Positions 7,677 through 16,151 of a DNA stretch of 64,000 nucleotides are shown piece after piece. Source of the stretch: Burkholderiaceae bacterium (GTDB lineage: Bacteria > Pseudomonadota > Gammaproteobacteria > Burkholderiales > Burkholderiaceae_E); assembly GCA_023954045.1 (NCBI GenBank), contig JAMLIR010000016.1:1-64000 (forward strand), written 5' to 3'. The notes under the pieces are model-generated. The model had not been told where the DNA came from. It ran no database searches and was given only the letters and a program-made list of their open reading frames with translations. The first letter of the stretch is position 1. Every line of letters begins with the position of its first letter. The translations under genes were made by a program, and so were the position numbers.

Positions 7677-9128
7677 TCAGTCATCGACCGCGGGCGCCGC
7701 GGCAGCCGGCTGGTCCAGCCCCATCACCTGCGGCTTCAGCCACCGCAGCAGCAGCAGCCCCGGCAGCGCCGCACCGACGGTGAACACGAAGAACGTCGGC
7801 CAGCCGAACGCCTCGACCATCACGCCGGAAGCGGGGCCGACGTAGACGCGCCCGACCGCCGACAGCGCCGACAGCAGCGCGTACTGCGCCGCCGAGAAGC
7901 GCCGGTCGGTCAGCGCCATCAGGAACGCGACGAAGGCCGCCGTGCCCATCCCGCCGCACAGGTTCTCGAAGCCGATCGCCGCCGCCATCAGCAGGTAGTC
8001 TTTCGGCAGGACCGAGATCAGCCAGTAGCCGAAGTTCGACACCGCCTGCAGCAGCCCGAACAGCATCAGCGATCCGTACAGCGGTCGCTTCGCGAGCCAC
8101 GCGCCGCCGGCCAGCGCGCCGACGATCGTCGCGACCAGGCCGAGCACCTTGTTGACCGCGCCGACCTCGGTCGCGGTGAAGCCGGCACCGCGGATCAGGA
8201 AGGTCGTCGACAGGCTCCCGGCGAACGCGTCGCCGAGCTTGTAGAGCACGATCATCGCGAGCAGCGCGGCAGCGCGCTCGCGCGAGAAGAACGCGTCCCA
8301 CGGCCCGAGGAACGACGGGAAGCCCGCGCGGCGCGCAGCCTGCAGCGCGGCGAAGCAGGCGGCCAGCAGCATCAGCGTGTCGGCCCCGAGCGAGACGAAG
8401 CGCCCCGTGCCGAGCAGCTGCCACGGCATCTGGCGCAGCAGCCAGAAGGTGCCGACCCCCGCGGCGATCATCGCGACGAATCCGACCAGCTCGCGCCGCA
8501 CGTCGCTCTTCAGCGGCGCAGTCGGCGGCGTCGCGGGCGCCCACAGCGTGATCGCAGCCATCAGCGCGAACAGCGCCGCCATCGCGCGGAACATGCCTGG
8601 CCAGCCGAGCCACTGGTCGGCGAGGATCAGCGCGAGCCCGCCCGACACGAGCATCGCGAGCCGGTAGCCGAGCACCGACACCGCCGCGCCCGCTCCGCGC
8701 TCGTGCTCGTGCAGCAGGTCGGTCCGGTACGCGTCGAACACGATGTCCTGCGACGCCGAGAGGAACGCGATCGCGACCGCGCAGGCGCCGACCGCCGCGA
8801 CCGACGCCTTCGGATCGAGCGCGGCCATCACGAAGCACAGCACCGCCAGGCCCAGTTGCGTCACGACCAGCCAGCTGCGGCGCCGCCCCACGAGCGGCGG
8901 TTCGAAGCGATCGGCGAGCGGCGCCCAGGCGAACTTGAAGGTGTACGGCAATCCAGCCAGCGCGAAGAAACCGATCGTGCGGATGTCGAGGCCCTCGACC
9001 GTGAGCCACGCCTGCAGCGTGCCGGCCGACAACGCAAGCGGCAGGCCGCTGGCGAAGCCGAGCAGCAGCATCGCCGCGATGCGGCGGTTGCCGAAGGCCT
9101 GGACGATGGGACGGGGCGGCGCGGTCAC
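7677..9128 (-). CDS. ampG: AmpG-type MFS permease (muropeptide transporter family)
   Basis: 483 residues with twelve or more hydrophobic segments. The opening LLLGFASGLPLALSAGTLQAWL, then GFFALAGLPYTFKFAWAPLADR and the SASQDIVFDAYRTDLL motif identify the AmpG branch of the major facilitator superfamily. AmpG imports GlcNAc-anhydroMurNAc peptides released during wall turnover. The C-terminus is Ala/Pro rich and cytoplasmic. Upstream on the opposite strand lies only a decayed gene region. Substrate is inferred from family. Confidence 0.88.
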   Translation of the reverse strand: MTAPPRPIVQAFGNRRIAAMLLLGFASGLPLALSAGTLQAWLTVEGLDIRTIGFFALAGLPYTFKFAWAPLADRFEPPLVGRRRSWLVVTQLGLAVLCFVMAALDPKASVAAVGACAVAIAFLSASQDIVFDAYRTDLLHEHERGAGAAVSVLGYRLAMLVSGGLALILADQWLGWPGMFRAMAALFALMAAITLWAPATPPTAPLKSDVRRELVGFVAMIAAGVGTFWLLRQMPWQLLGTGRFVSLGADTLMLLAACFAALQAARRAGFPSFLGPWDAFFSRERAAALLAMIVLYKLGDAFAGSLSTTFLIRGAGFTATEVGAVNKVLGLVATIVGALAGGAWLAKRPLYGSLMLFGLLQAVSNFGYWLISVLPKDYLLMAAAIGFENLCGGMGTAAFVAFLMALTDRRFSAAQYALLSALSAVGRVYVGPASGVMVEAFGWPTFFVFTVGAALPGLLLLRWLKPQVMGLDQPAAAAPAVDD

Positions 9129-9159
9129 TGGTCGGGCAGTTTACCTGCAGGCGTTGTCC

Positions 9160-9496
9160 GCGACCCGCGCGCGGTCCTGACGAAAGCGGCGCAGTGGGTC
9201 GAGGAGCGCAACGCGCGTAACGCCTCGCTCAACGCCGCCGAAGTCAAGCGCCAGGGCGAGGCGTGCATCAAGGCGATCACGCTGTCCGGGGCCGAGCTCG
9301 CGAAGTGGAACGCCACGGCGCAGGACGCGGGGTGGACCTGCGTGAAGAAGATCGCGCCGCAGCACGCGGACCAACTGCGCAAGCTCCTTACGAAACAGGG
9401 CGCGCCGTGCGCGTCTACGAGCGCGTGCTGGGCCTGTGCGGGCTGCTGGCCGGCGCGTCCGTCAGGGGGCGCGCCGCGCCGCTCAGAGCGGCCTGA
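9160..9496 (+). pseudogene. Remnants of a TRAP transporter: end of a dctP-like gene and start of a dctQ-like gene
   Basis: No intact gene lies between 9129 and 9482, yet the plus strand is coding-like. From about 9162 to 9415 one frame reads KAAQWVEERNARNASLNAAE... LSGAELAKWNATAQDAGW ...IAPQHADQLRKLL, with G/C in nearly every third position, resembling the C-terminus of a solute-binding protein. A second frame, from a GTG at 9407, reads VRVYERVLGLCGLLAGASV, a typical start of a TRAP small permease, and stops at 9494-9496. Both pieces lack the rest of the gene. They do not resemble the intact dctP/dctQ at 15.6-17.2 kb, so they derive from another system. Assignment is from motif memory only. 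Confidence 0.45.
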
Positions 9497-10334
9497 ACCG
9501 CTGAGCGTACAGCCGGCTGACCGCGAGCGGGCGTCCGAGCCCGCGCAGGCGCACCCAGATGCGACCGGCCTCGTCGCGGGTCGCCGACTCGATCGCCGAG
9601 GCACGCACGACAGTGCCGCGATGGATCTGCCAGAACTCGTCCGGGTCGAGCTGCGGCTGCAACTCCTTCAGCGGCACGCGGATCGGCGTCTCGCCAGCGG
9701 CGGTGACGACCAGCACGTACTTGTCGGCGGCCTCGAAAGCCAGGACTTCGCCGACCGGGATCATCCGCACGGCCTGGCCGACGCCGACCGGGATCACCCG
9801 CAGGCGCGGCTGCGCGGGCGCGGCGTGCGCGGCCAGCAGGCGGCGCAGCGATTCGAGTGCATCGTCGCCCGGCTCGGCCGTGCGCGGCGCCGCCGCGGCG
9901 GGCGCGCTCGTGCCGGGCACTGGCGACGCGGTCGCAGTACCGTTCGCGCGCAGCGCCAGCATGGCGCGAAGCCGCGCGCAGGTGCGCGCCAGCCGCTCCG
10001 ACTCGACCGGCTTGAGAAGGTAGTCGACCGCGGCGCGCTCGAAGGCCGCGATCGCATATTGGTCGTAGGCGGTCACGAAGACCAGCAGCGGGAACGGCGC
10101 GGCAGCAGGCCACTCGTCCGCCAGTGCCTCGGCCGCCTCCAGCCCGCTCTGCCCGGGCATCCGGATGTCGAGGAACAAGACGTCGGGCTGCAGCGCGAGT
10201 GCGGCGCGCACCGCAGATGCGCCGTCGCCGACGATCCCGGCGAGCGAGAGCTCGGGCCAGGCCTGCTGCAGCCCGGTCCGCAGCGCCTGCGCCAGCAGCG
10301 GCTCGTCCTCGGCGATGAGCGCGCTTGCGTTCAT
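9483..10334 (-). CDS. LytTR-family response regulator (AlgR/LytR type)
   Basis: 283 residues. Receiver domain at about 5-125 with the acidic pair Glu9/Asp10, phospho-acceptor Asp56 in DVLFLDIRMPG, and the Lys of LLKPV. An Ala/Pro-rich linker of about 50 residues follows, then a LytTR DNA-binding domain (about 185-283; FEAADKYVLVVT, EFWQIHRGTVV). LytTR proteins bind direct repeats upstream of target genes. The ATG overlaps the kinase stop by 4 bases (ATGA), so sensor and regulator are coupled. Target genes are not evident from the sequence. Confidence 0.92.
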   Translation of the reverse strand: MNASALIAEDEPLLAQALRTGLQQAWPELSLAGIVGDGASAVRAALALQPDVLFLDIRMPGQSGLEAAEALADEWPAAAPFPLLVFVTAYDQYAIAAFERAAVDYLLKPVESERLARTCARLRAMLALRANGTATASPVPGTSAPAAAAPRTAEPGDDALESLRRLLAAHAAPAQPRLRVIPVGVGQAVRMIPVGEVLAFEAADKYVLVVTAAGETPIRVPLKELQPQLDPDEFWQIHRGTVVRASAIESATRDEAGRIWVRLRGLGRPLAVSRLYAQRFRPL

Positions 10335-11386
10335 GTCGACAACGGCAGCGTGAGCGAGATGCGCGTGCCGCCCCCGGGGCCGGCCTCGGCATGCAATTGC
10401 GCGGCCGGCCCGAACGCGGTGGCCAGGCGCTCGCGCACCTGCTCGAGGCCGAATCCGCTGCCTTCGCGCGCCGACCCCGCATCGCTTGACGCGTCCAGTC
10501 CGAGGCCGTCGTCGTCGACGACGAGGCACACCGTGTCGCCTTCGCGGTGCGCCGCCACCGTGACGCTTCCGCCCTCGACCTTGGGTTCGAGCCCATGCCT
10601 GATCGCATTCTCGACCAGCGGTTGCAGCAGCAGTGCCGGAACCGGCACGACGGCCAGCTCCTCGGGCAGCTCGAGCCGGTACCGCAGCCGGCTGCCCATG
10701 CGGACCGCCATCAACTCGAGGTAGTCGCGCAGGCGCTCGAATTCGGCCGCCATCGAGTGGCTGCCGGTCCGGGAGGCGGCAAGCGTCGCGCGCAGGAACG
10801 CGATCAGCCGATCGAGCATGCGCTGCGCGGCGGGCGGATCCGCCGCGATCAGCGCGCGCAGGTTGGCCAGCGTGTTGAACAGCATGTGCGGCTCGAGCTG
10901 GGCCTCGAGCAGGCGCAAGCGGGCTTCGCTCGCCTGCCGTTGCGCCGCCTCGGCGCGGGCACGTGTCTGCGCGAGCGTCTCGCGACTGGAGAAGTAGAAG
11001 ACACCGAGTGCGCCCAGCGAGATCGACATCAGCAGCACGCCGGCCGCGCTTCGCGGCGCCCGCGCCCAGTAGACGGCGGTCGAGCCGCCGGTGATCAGGT
11101 CGGCGAGCAAGGTTCCGAAGAAGTAGCCGCCGAGGGCACCCGACACGGTGAGCAGCAGCAGCGCACGCGCCCCGATCCGTTCGCCGCGGCTCAGCAGGAG
11201 GCGCCCCCCGTCGATCAGCAGCCAGATCGACGTGCCGATGCACTGCGAATAGACCAGGTTGGCGCCGAAACCGTGCTGCTCTGAACCGAACGCCGTGAGC
11301 GCTACAGCGACCACGGAATTCAGCGCGGCGACCACCAGCGCTCGCGGCAGGAGGGAAGACCTCGGCGAAGAAGAAGCCGTCATCAC
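10331..11386 (-). CDS. LytS/YehU-type membrane sensor histidine kinase
   Basis: 351 residues from a GTG at 11384-11386; the adjacent ATG at 11381-11383 is equally possible. The N-terminal half holds about four hydrophobic segments with no extracellular sensor domain. A short coiled-coil-like stretch (RARAEAAQRQASEARLRLLEA) leads to the His_kinase (PF06580-type) phospho-acceptor motif EPHMLFNTLANLRAL. The ATPase part has the N-box LVENAIRHGL and G-boxes DDDGLGLD and GSGFGLEQVRERL. No good Shine-Dalgarno precedes it. A 29-codon ORF ends 12 bases upstream and may provide coupled initiation. Confidence 0.9.
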   Translation of the reverse strand: MMTASSSPRSSLLPRALVVAALNSVVAVALTAFGSEQHGFGANLVYSQCIGTSIWLLIDGGRLLLSRGERIGARALLLLTVSGALGGYFFGTLLADLITGGSTAVYWARAPRSAAGVLLMSISLGALGVFYFSSRETLAQTRARAEAAQRQASEARLRLLEAQLEPHMLFNTLANLRALIAADPPAAQRMLDRLIAFLRATLAASRTGSHSMAAEFERLRDYLELMAVRMGSRLRYRLELPEELAVVPVPALLLQPLVENAIRHGLEPKVEGGSVTVAAHREGDTVCLVVDDDGLGLDASSDAGSAREGSGFGLEQVRERLATAFGPAAQLHAEAGPGGGTRISLTLPLST

Positions 11387-11397
11387 GATAGTGTAGG

Positions 11398-11487
11398 TCA
11401 GCCGTGGCGTGCGACGACCGGCGCGCGGCGACCGGCGCGCCGTCGCGCCAACCGTTCGCCCGGGCCCGGCTTCGAAGGATCGTGCAT
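11398..11487 (-). CDS. Possible 29-residue leader ORF upstream of the sensor kinase
   Basis: ATG at 11485-11487, TGA at 11398-11400. The ATG follows GGTGGAGGATGCG, which places a strong GGAGG ribosome site 5-6 bases upstream, far better than that of the kinase. The peptide is basic (MHDPSKPGPGERLARRRAG, then RAPVVARHG) with no membrane segment. It ends 12 bases before the kinase start, a layout that would allow translational coupling. No homolog is recognised; it may be a chance ORF. Confidence 0.35.
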   Translation of the reverse strand: MHDPSKPGPGERLARRRAGRRAPVVARHG

Positions 11488-11504
11488 CGCATCCTCCACC
11501 GGGT

Positions 11505-11915
11505 TCAGACCAGGCCCAGCATCTGGTGCCACAGCAGCTGTCCGAGGTAGCGACCCGGCAGCAGCGCGAACAGGCCGGCGCCGACGCAGCCGCCCAGGTA
11601 GGTGATCCACATGGCCCGGCGGTGGTCCTGGATCCGCCGATGCATGACGTACCAGAGCGCGACGCCGATGCCGACGAAGGTGATGACGGTCAGCAGGTGG
11701 ATCGGCGTGTAGCCGGCGACATTGGGCAGGCGGAAATCGCGGATGAAGGCGCTCGAGGCGGCGGCCCCGAGCATCAGCGTGACCCAGGCGTAGCCCAGCC
11801 CGCGATGCAGCCGCGAGCCCTTGCGCGACGCCAGCGCGAGCGGTCCCAGCGCCAGTGCGGCGGCTGCGAGGAACAGGTGCACGACGATCTGCGGGGAGAG
11901 CGACGACAGCGGCAT
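11505..11915 (-). CDS. DUF2306-family small membrane protein
   Basis: 136 residues with four predicted transmembrane helices. Start ATG at 11913-11915 with AGGAG at good spacing. The layout (LHRGLGYAWVTLML, then FIRDFRLPNVAGYTPIHLLTVITFVGIG, then HRRAMWITYLGG) matches DUF2306 proteins, including the conserved His residues in helices 2-4 that could bind a metal or haem. Function unknown. It is separated from the kinase system by the short ORF and is divergent from the peroxiredoxin gene. Confidence 0.82.
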   Translation of the reverse strand: MPLSSLSPQIVVHLFLAAAALALGPLALASRKGSRLHRGLGYAWVTLMLGAAASSAFIRDFRLPNVAGYTPIHLLTVITFVGIGVALWYVMHRRIQDHRRAMWITYLGGCVGAGLFALLPGRYLGQLLWHQMLGLV

Positions 11916-12200
11916 GGCAGTTCTCCTGGGGACTCGGGTTTCGACGAGGCGCCACTTTGCGGTGCAGACGTCGGGCACGCGAGGCGCCTGCGACGAAACG
12001 TCGCGTCGGCGCCGCGAGATGCGCCTTGCGGGCGCCAATTGCAGTCCGGCGGTGCCGGGCGACGGCAGTTCCAGAGGATCCCGGCCAGCGGTGGCGCGCA
12101 CATTCGACCCTCTGAGCTGGCCGGGATTCGCAGCGGCCGGTACGGCGGGGTGGCATGCTCTCAGGCGACCGAGGCGGTCGCTGAACCACGAGACACGCCC
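11916..12200. other. Non-coding gap between divergent genes
   Basis: 285 bases between the DUF2306 gene (minus) and the peroxiredoxin gene (plus). It must hold both promoters. I see a GC-rich stretch with scattered short inverted repeats but no convincing -35/-10 pair, operator or small ORF with a ribosome site. Confidence 0.6.
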
Positions 12201-12755
12201 ATGACGCACTCCCGTTTGCGCCGACTGCTGGCGGCCGGCATCCTGGCCCTCTGCGCCGCCCTGCCCGCCCGGGCCGAATTGAAGCCGGGCGATGCGGCCC
12301 CCGATTTCAGCGCGCCGGCCGCGATCGGCGGCAAGCCGTTCCGCTTCTCGCTGGCCGATGCGCTGAAGAAGGGGCCGGTGGTCCTGTACTTCTATCCCAA
12401 GGCGTTCACGCAGGGCTGCACGATCGAGGCCAACCGCTTCGCCGAGGCGCACGACGACTACGAGAAACTCGGCGCCACGGTGATCGGCGTCTCCGGCGAC
12501 GACATCGAGACGCTGCAGCGGTTTTCGGCGACCGAGTGCCGCAACAAGTTCGCGGTGGCCGCCGACGCCGGCGGAAAGATCATGAAGTCGTACGACGCGG
12601 CGATGCCGTTCGTCACCAGCTACGCGCGCCGGATCTCGTACGTCATCACGCCCGACGGCCGGATCGCCTACGCCTACTCGTCGATGAGTCCCGACCTGCA
12701 CGTGCCGAACACGCTGGACGCGGTGCGCCGCTGGTCCGCGGCGCAGCGGCGTTAG
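12201..12755 (+). CDS. Exported peroxiredoxin (AhpC/TSA, BCP-like)
   Basis: 184 residues. Residues 1-25 form a Sec signal peptide (LLAAGILALCAALPARA), so it should work in the periplasm. The thioredoxin-fold domain contains PxxxTxxC as PKAFTQGC, with peroxidatic Cys73; the partner Cys113 in TECRNKF could be the resolving cysteine. It reduces peroxides with thiol donors. The cytoplasmic relative Bcp is of similar size but lacks the signal. Start ATG at 12201-12203. It is followed after 29 bases by the YitT gene on the same strand. Confidence 0.9.
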   Translation: MTHSRLRRLLAAGILALCAALPARAELKPGDAAPDFSAPAAIGGKPFRFSLADALKKGPVVLYFYPKAFTQGCTIEANRFAEAHDDYEKLGATVIGVSGDDIETLQRFSATECRNKFAVAADAGGKIMKSYDAAMPFVTSYARRISYVITPDGRIAYAYSSMSPDLHVPNTLDAVRRWSAAQRR

Positions 12756-12784
12756 CCGCGCCGGCTGCGCCGATCCGCCAGCCC

Positions 12785-13402
12785 ATGCCCGACACCGACC
12801 CGCCGTCCGGGCTGCGCCATTCCCCGATCGAGGACGTCCTGGCGTTCCTGTCCGCCGCGATCCTCGCCGCGCTCGGCATCGCGATCTTCGAGAAGGCAGG
12901 CCTCGTGACCGGCGGCACGGCCGGGCTCGCGCTGTTGGTCACCTACCGTTTCGGCCTGCCGTTCGGCGCGGCGTTCGTGCTCGTCAACCTGCCCTTCTTC
13001 GCGCTGGCGCTGTGGCGGATGGGCTGGCGCTTCACGGCGAAGACCGCGGTCGCGGTCGTACTGCTGGCCACCGTCGCCGAGATCCAGCGGCCGCTGCTCG
13101 CGATCGGCGCGGTGCGGCCGGCCTGGGCCGCGCTGGTAGGCGGCCTGCTGCTCGGCATCGCACTGCTGATCCTGTTCCGGCACCGCGGCAGCCTGGGCGG
13201 ATTCAACGTGCTGGTGCTCTACCTGCAGGAACGCTTCGGCTGGCGCGCGGGCTGGGTGCAACTCGGGCTGGACGCGGTGATCCTGCTGTCTTCGCTCGGC
13301 GTGGTGGCGCCGTCGATCGTCGCCCTGTCGCTGCTCGGCGCGCTGGCGCTGAACCTGACGCTGGCGGTGAACCACCGGCCGGGGCGCTACATGGCGGTCT
13401 GA
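12785..13402 (+). CDS. YitT family membrane protein
   Basis: 205 residues with five to six transmembrane helices. Family features are the early AILAALGIAIFEKAGLVTGGTAGLALL (the GGxxGL motif after helix 1) and RHRGSLGGFNVLVLYLQERFG in the middle. YitT proteins are of unknown transport function; this one lacks the C-terminal DUF2179 domain, like many proteobacterial members. ATG at 12785-12787. It converges with the dehydrogenase gene 13 bases away. Confidence 0.85.
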   Translation: MPDTDPPSGLRHSPIEDVLAFLSAAILAALGIAIFEKAGLVTGGTAGLALLVTYRFGLPFGAAFVLVNLPFFALALWRMGWRFTAKTAVAVVLLATVAEIQRPLLAIGAVRPAWAALVGGLLLGIALLILFRHRGSLGGFNVLVLYLQERFGWRAGWVQLGLDAVILLSSLGVVAPSIVALSLLGALALNLTLAVNHRPGRYMAV

Positions 13403-13415
13403 CGGTGGTCAGTGG

Positions 13416-14297
13416 TCAGTCGCGACCCAGCAATCGGATCAGTGCGGCCGGATCTTCTCCGCCCAGGCCACGCTCGGACAGCAGCCGGTAGCGTTGCGCC
13501 GCGTCGCGCAGCATCGGCAGCTCGATCCCGCCTTCGCGCGCGAGCGCCAGCGCGTTGTCGAGGTCCTTCAGCATCGTGTCGGCCGCGCCCAGCGGCGGAC
13601 TCCAGGCGCGCGCGGCCATCCTCGGGGCAAAGACCTGCAGCGGGATCGAGTCGGCCCAGCCGCCACGCAGCGCCTCGGGCAGCATCGCCGCGTCGACGCC
13701 GGCGGCCTCGGCGAGCCGGACCGCTTCGGCGAGCACCGGCAGCAGCGACCCGACGATGACCTGGTTGCACAGCTTGGTCGCCTGGCCGGCCCCGGAATCG
13801 CCCATTCGCGTGAAGCGCTGGGCGATATGGGCGATCAGCGGGCGCACGCGATCGACGTGCTCGGCCCTGCCGCCGGCCATGATCGCGAGCGTGCCCTTCT
13901 CGGCGCCCGGCACGCCGCCCGACACGGGTGCGTCGACCAGGCCCATCCCGCACTCGGCTTCGAGGCGCGCCGCGTACTCGCGCGCGGCCGCCGGCGCGAT
14001 GCTGGAGAAATCGACGACGACCTTGCCCGGCGCGCCGCCGGCGGCCACGCCGTCGGCGCCGAACAGGACGTCGCGCACCGAGCGCTGGTCGGTCACGCAG
14101 ATCATCACCACGTCGGCCGCGCGCGCGACCGCGGCCGGCGTATCGGCCGCCGTCGCGCCGCGCGCGAGCACCGGCGCGAGCTTGTCGCGGCTGCGGTTCC
14201 AGACCGTGAGCCGATGGCCGGCATCGAGCAGGCGCAGCGCCATCGGCCTGCCCATCAGGCCGATGCCGATGAATCCGAGTGCGGCGGGCGCGGTCAT
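13416..14297 (-). CDS. NAD(P)-dependent 3-hydroxyisobutyrate-type dehydrogenase
   Basis: 293 residues of the beta-hydroxyacid dehydrogenase family (HIBADH, tartronate semialdehyde reductase, L-threonate dehydrogenase). An N-terminal Rossmann motif GFIGIGLMGRPMA is followed by the substrate motif DAPVSGGVPGAEKGTL, and the catalytic Lys is in GAGQATKLCNQ. It is the last gene of the TRAP operon, 7 bases after dctM, and the neighbours DenD-like and IlvD-like suggest oxidation of a sugar acid. Exact substrate cannot be read from sequence. Confidence 0.85.
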   Translation of the reverse strand: MTAPAALGFIGIGLMGRPMALRLLDAGHRLTVWNRSRDKLAPVLARGATAADTPAAVARAADVVMICVTDQRSVRDVLFGADGVAAGGAPGKVVVDFSSIAPAAAREYAARLEAECGMGLVDAPVSGGVPGAEKGTLAIMAGGRAEHVDRVRPLIAHIAQRFTRMGDSGAGQATKLCNQVIVGSLLPVLAEAVRLAEAAGVDAAMLPEALRGGWADSIPLQVFAPRMAARAWSPPLGAADTMLKDLDNALALAREGGIELPMLRDAAQRYRLLSERGLGGEDPAALIRLLGRD

Positions 14298-14304
14298 GGC
14301 AGGC

Positions 14305-15603
14305 TCACTTCATCAGGCGCGGCAGGAACAGCACGATCTGCGGCGCCAGCACGACGATGGCCAGCCGCACGACGTCGGCGGCCACGAACGGCGCGATCCA
14401 GCGCCACAGTGTCGTGATCGGCGTCTTCAGCATGCTCTGCACGACGAACAGGTTCATCCCGACCGGCGGGCTGATCATGCCGAGCTCGACCACCATGACG
14501 ATCACCACGCCGAACCAGATCGGGTCGAAGCCCAGGTGCACCACCAGCGGGTGGAAGATCGGCACGGTGAGGAGGATCATCGAGAGCTCCTCGAAGAACG
14601 TGCCCAGCACGATGTACAGCAGCAGGATCATGAAGATCACCAGCAGGGGCTCGACGCCGAACGCGGTCACCGCGTCCTTCAGCGCGTTGGGCAGCCCGGC
14701 GAAGTTCATGAACTGCGAGAACAGCAGCGCGCCGATCAGGATCGCGAACAGCGAGCCGGTGGTGCGCGCGGTCTCGACCGCGCAGTCGAGGATGACCCGC
14801 CACGACAGCCGGCCGCGCCACAGCGCGAAGAAGAACGCGCCGGCCGCGCCCACCGCGCCGCCCTCGGTCGCCGTGAACGCGCCGAAGTACAGCCCGCCGA
14901 TCACCAGCGCGAACAGCACCAGCACCGGCCAGACGCGGCCGAGCGCCGCCAGCGCCTGCGAGGCCGGCACCCGCTCGCCGCGCGGCCCCGCCGCCGGCTT
15001 GCGCCAGACGATCAGCTGGACGGTGAGCATGTACAGCGCGATCGCGAGCACGCCCGGCACCAGGCCGGCGATGAACAGCTTGGCGACGTCGGTGCCGGTC
15101 ATCACGCCGTAGATGACCATGATCACCGACGGAGGAATCAGGATGCCCAGCGTGCCGCCCGCGCAGATCGCCGCCGCCGCGAGCCCCTCGTCGTAGCCGT
15201 AGCGCCGCATCGACGGGTGCGCGATCCGCGAGAACGTGGCCGCGGTGGCGATCGCCGACCCGCAGACCGCGGCGAACCCGCCGCAGGCGACGATGGTCGC
15301 CATCGCCAGCCCGCCGCGGCGGTGGCCGACCATCGCGTTGCAGGCGTCGTAGAGGTCGTTCGCGATTCCCGATCGGGCGACGAAGTTGCCCATCAGGATG
15401 AACATCGGCACGACCGACAGCTCGTAGCTCGTGGTCTGCGAGACCGGGATCTGCCCGAGCAGCGACAACGCCGGGTCGAGGCCGATCACCGAGACGATGC
15501 CGGCCACGCCGACCAGGATCATCGCAAAGGCGATCGGCACCCCGGCCAGCAGCAATACGGCCAGCGAGCCGAAGCCGTACAGCGCGGCGGTCCACGCGGT
15601 CAC
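14305..15603 (-). CDS. dctM: TRAP transporter large permease
   Basis: 432 residues with about twelve hydrophobic segments, full length for DctM. It forms the Na+-coupled translocation channel of a tripartite ATP-independent periplasmic transporter. Family landmarks: SVVPMFILMGNFVARSGIA, CGGFAAVCGSAIATAATFSRIA, AGGTLGILIPPSVIMVIYG and the late GMISPPVGMNLFVV. It lies 10 bases from dctQ and 7 from the dehydrogenase gene, clearly one transcript. Confidence 0.93.
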   Translation of the reverse strand: MTAWTAALYGFGSLAVLLLAGVPIAFAMILVGVAGIVSVIGLDPALSLLGQIPVSQTTSYELSVVPMFILMGNFVARSGIANDLYDACNAMVGHRRGGLAMATIVACGGFAAVCGSAIATAATFSRIAHPSMRRYGYDEGLAAAAICAGGTLGILIPPSVIMVIYGVMTGTDVAKLFIAGLVPGVLAIALYMLTVQLIVWRKPAAGPRGERVPASQALAALGRVWPVLVLFALVIGGLYFGAFTATEGGAVGAAGAFFFALWRGRLSWRVILDCAVETARTTGSLFAILIGALLFSQFMNFAGLPNALKDAVTAFGVEPLLVIFMILLLYIVLGTFFEELSMILLTVPIFHPLVVHLGFDPIWFGVVIVMVVELGMISPPVGMNLFVVQSMLKTPITTLWRWIAPFVAADVVRLAIVVLAPQIVLFLPRLMK

Positions 15604-15613
15604 CGCGCAACCC

Positions 15614-16108
15614 TCACAGCGCGCCCCCGTGCATCTCCTCGGCGGCGCCTGGCGCGCGGCGCGCGTCGCGCCAGGCGCAGTAGAGGAACACCAGCGTCGC
15701 GACCAGGCACAGCGCCGCCATCGCCCACGCGACGTGGCCGCGCATGACCCCGAGCACCAGCGTGGTCTCGCGGCTGTCGACGAGCGCGTTGCCGCGCTCG
15801 AAGATGCGCCAGCCCATCACCGCGACGACCGCCGCGCAGACGACGTCGCCGGCGACGAGCTGGATGCGGCGCACCCGCGGCGGAGTCTGCGCCTCGAACA
15901 GGTTCACGGTGATGTGCTCGCGCGACAGCGCGGCCAGCGACATCCCGCCGAAGATCACCAGCGCCATCGTGATCTCGGTCATCTCGAACGCGCCGGTCAG
16001 CGGCGCGTTGAAGAAGAAGCGGCCGAACACGTCGATCGACGTGACGGCCATCATGAACAGGATCGCCGCGCCCGCGAGCGCGGAGAAGATGCGTGTCGGC
16101 AGTCTCAT
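15614..16108 (-). CDS. dctQ: TRAP transporter small permease
   Basis: 164 residues with four transmembrane helices. Conserved features are the helix-1 stretch MMAVTSIDVFGRFFFNAPLTGAFEMTEI and the central SREHITVNLFEAQTPP. DctQ bridges the large permease and the binding protein. It sits between dctP (43 bases) and dctM (10 bases). Confidence 0.92.
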   Translation of the reverse strand: MRLPTRIFSALAGAAILFMMAVTSIDVFGRFFFNAPLTGAFEMTEITMALVIFGGMSLAALSREHITVNLFEAQTPPRVRRIQLVAGDVVCAAVVAVMGWRIFERGNALVDSRETTLVLGVMRGHVAWAMAALCLVATLVFLYCAWRDARRAPGAAEEMHGGAL

Positions 16109-16151
16109 GCGGTCGCCCCGGCGCGGGCCGGGGCCCTGGTGCGCGACGCGC

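Noticed and set aside
13403-13415. Direct repeat GTGGTCAGTGGTCAG between YitT and the dehydrogenase gene
   Set aside because: Only two 7-bp copies in a 13-base gap; chance is sufficient.
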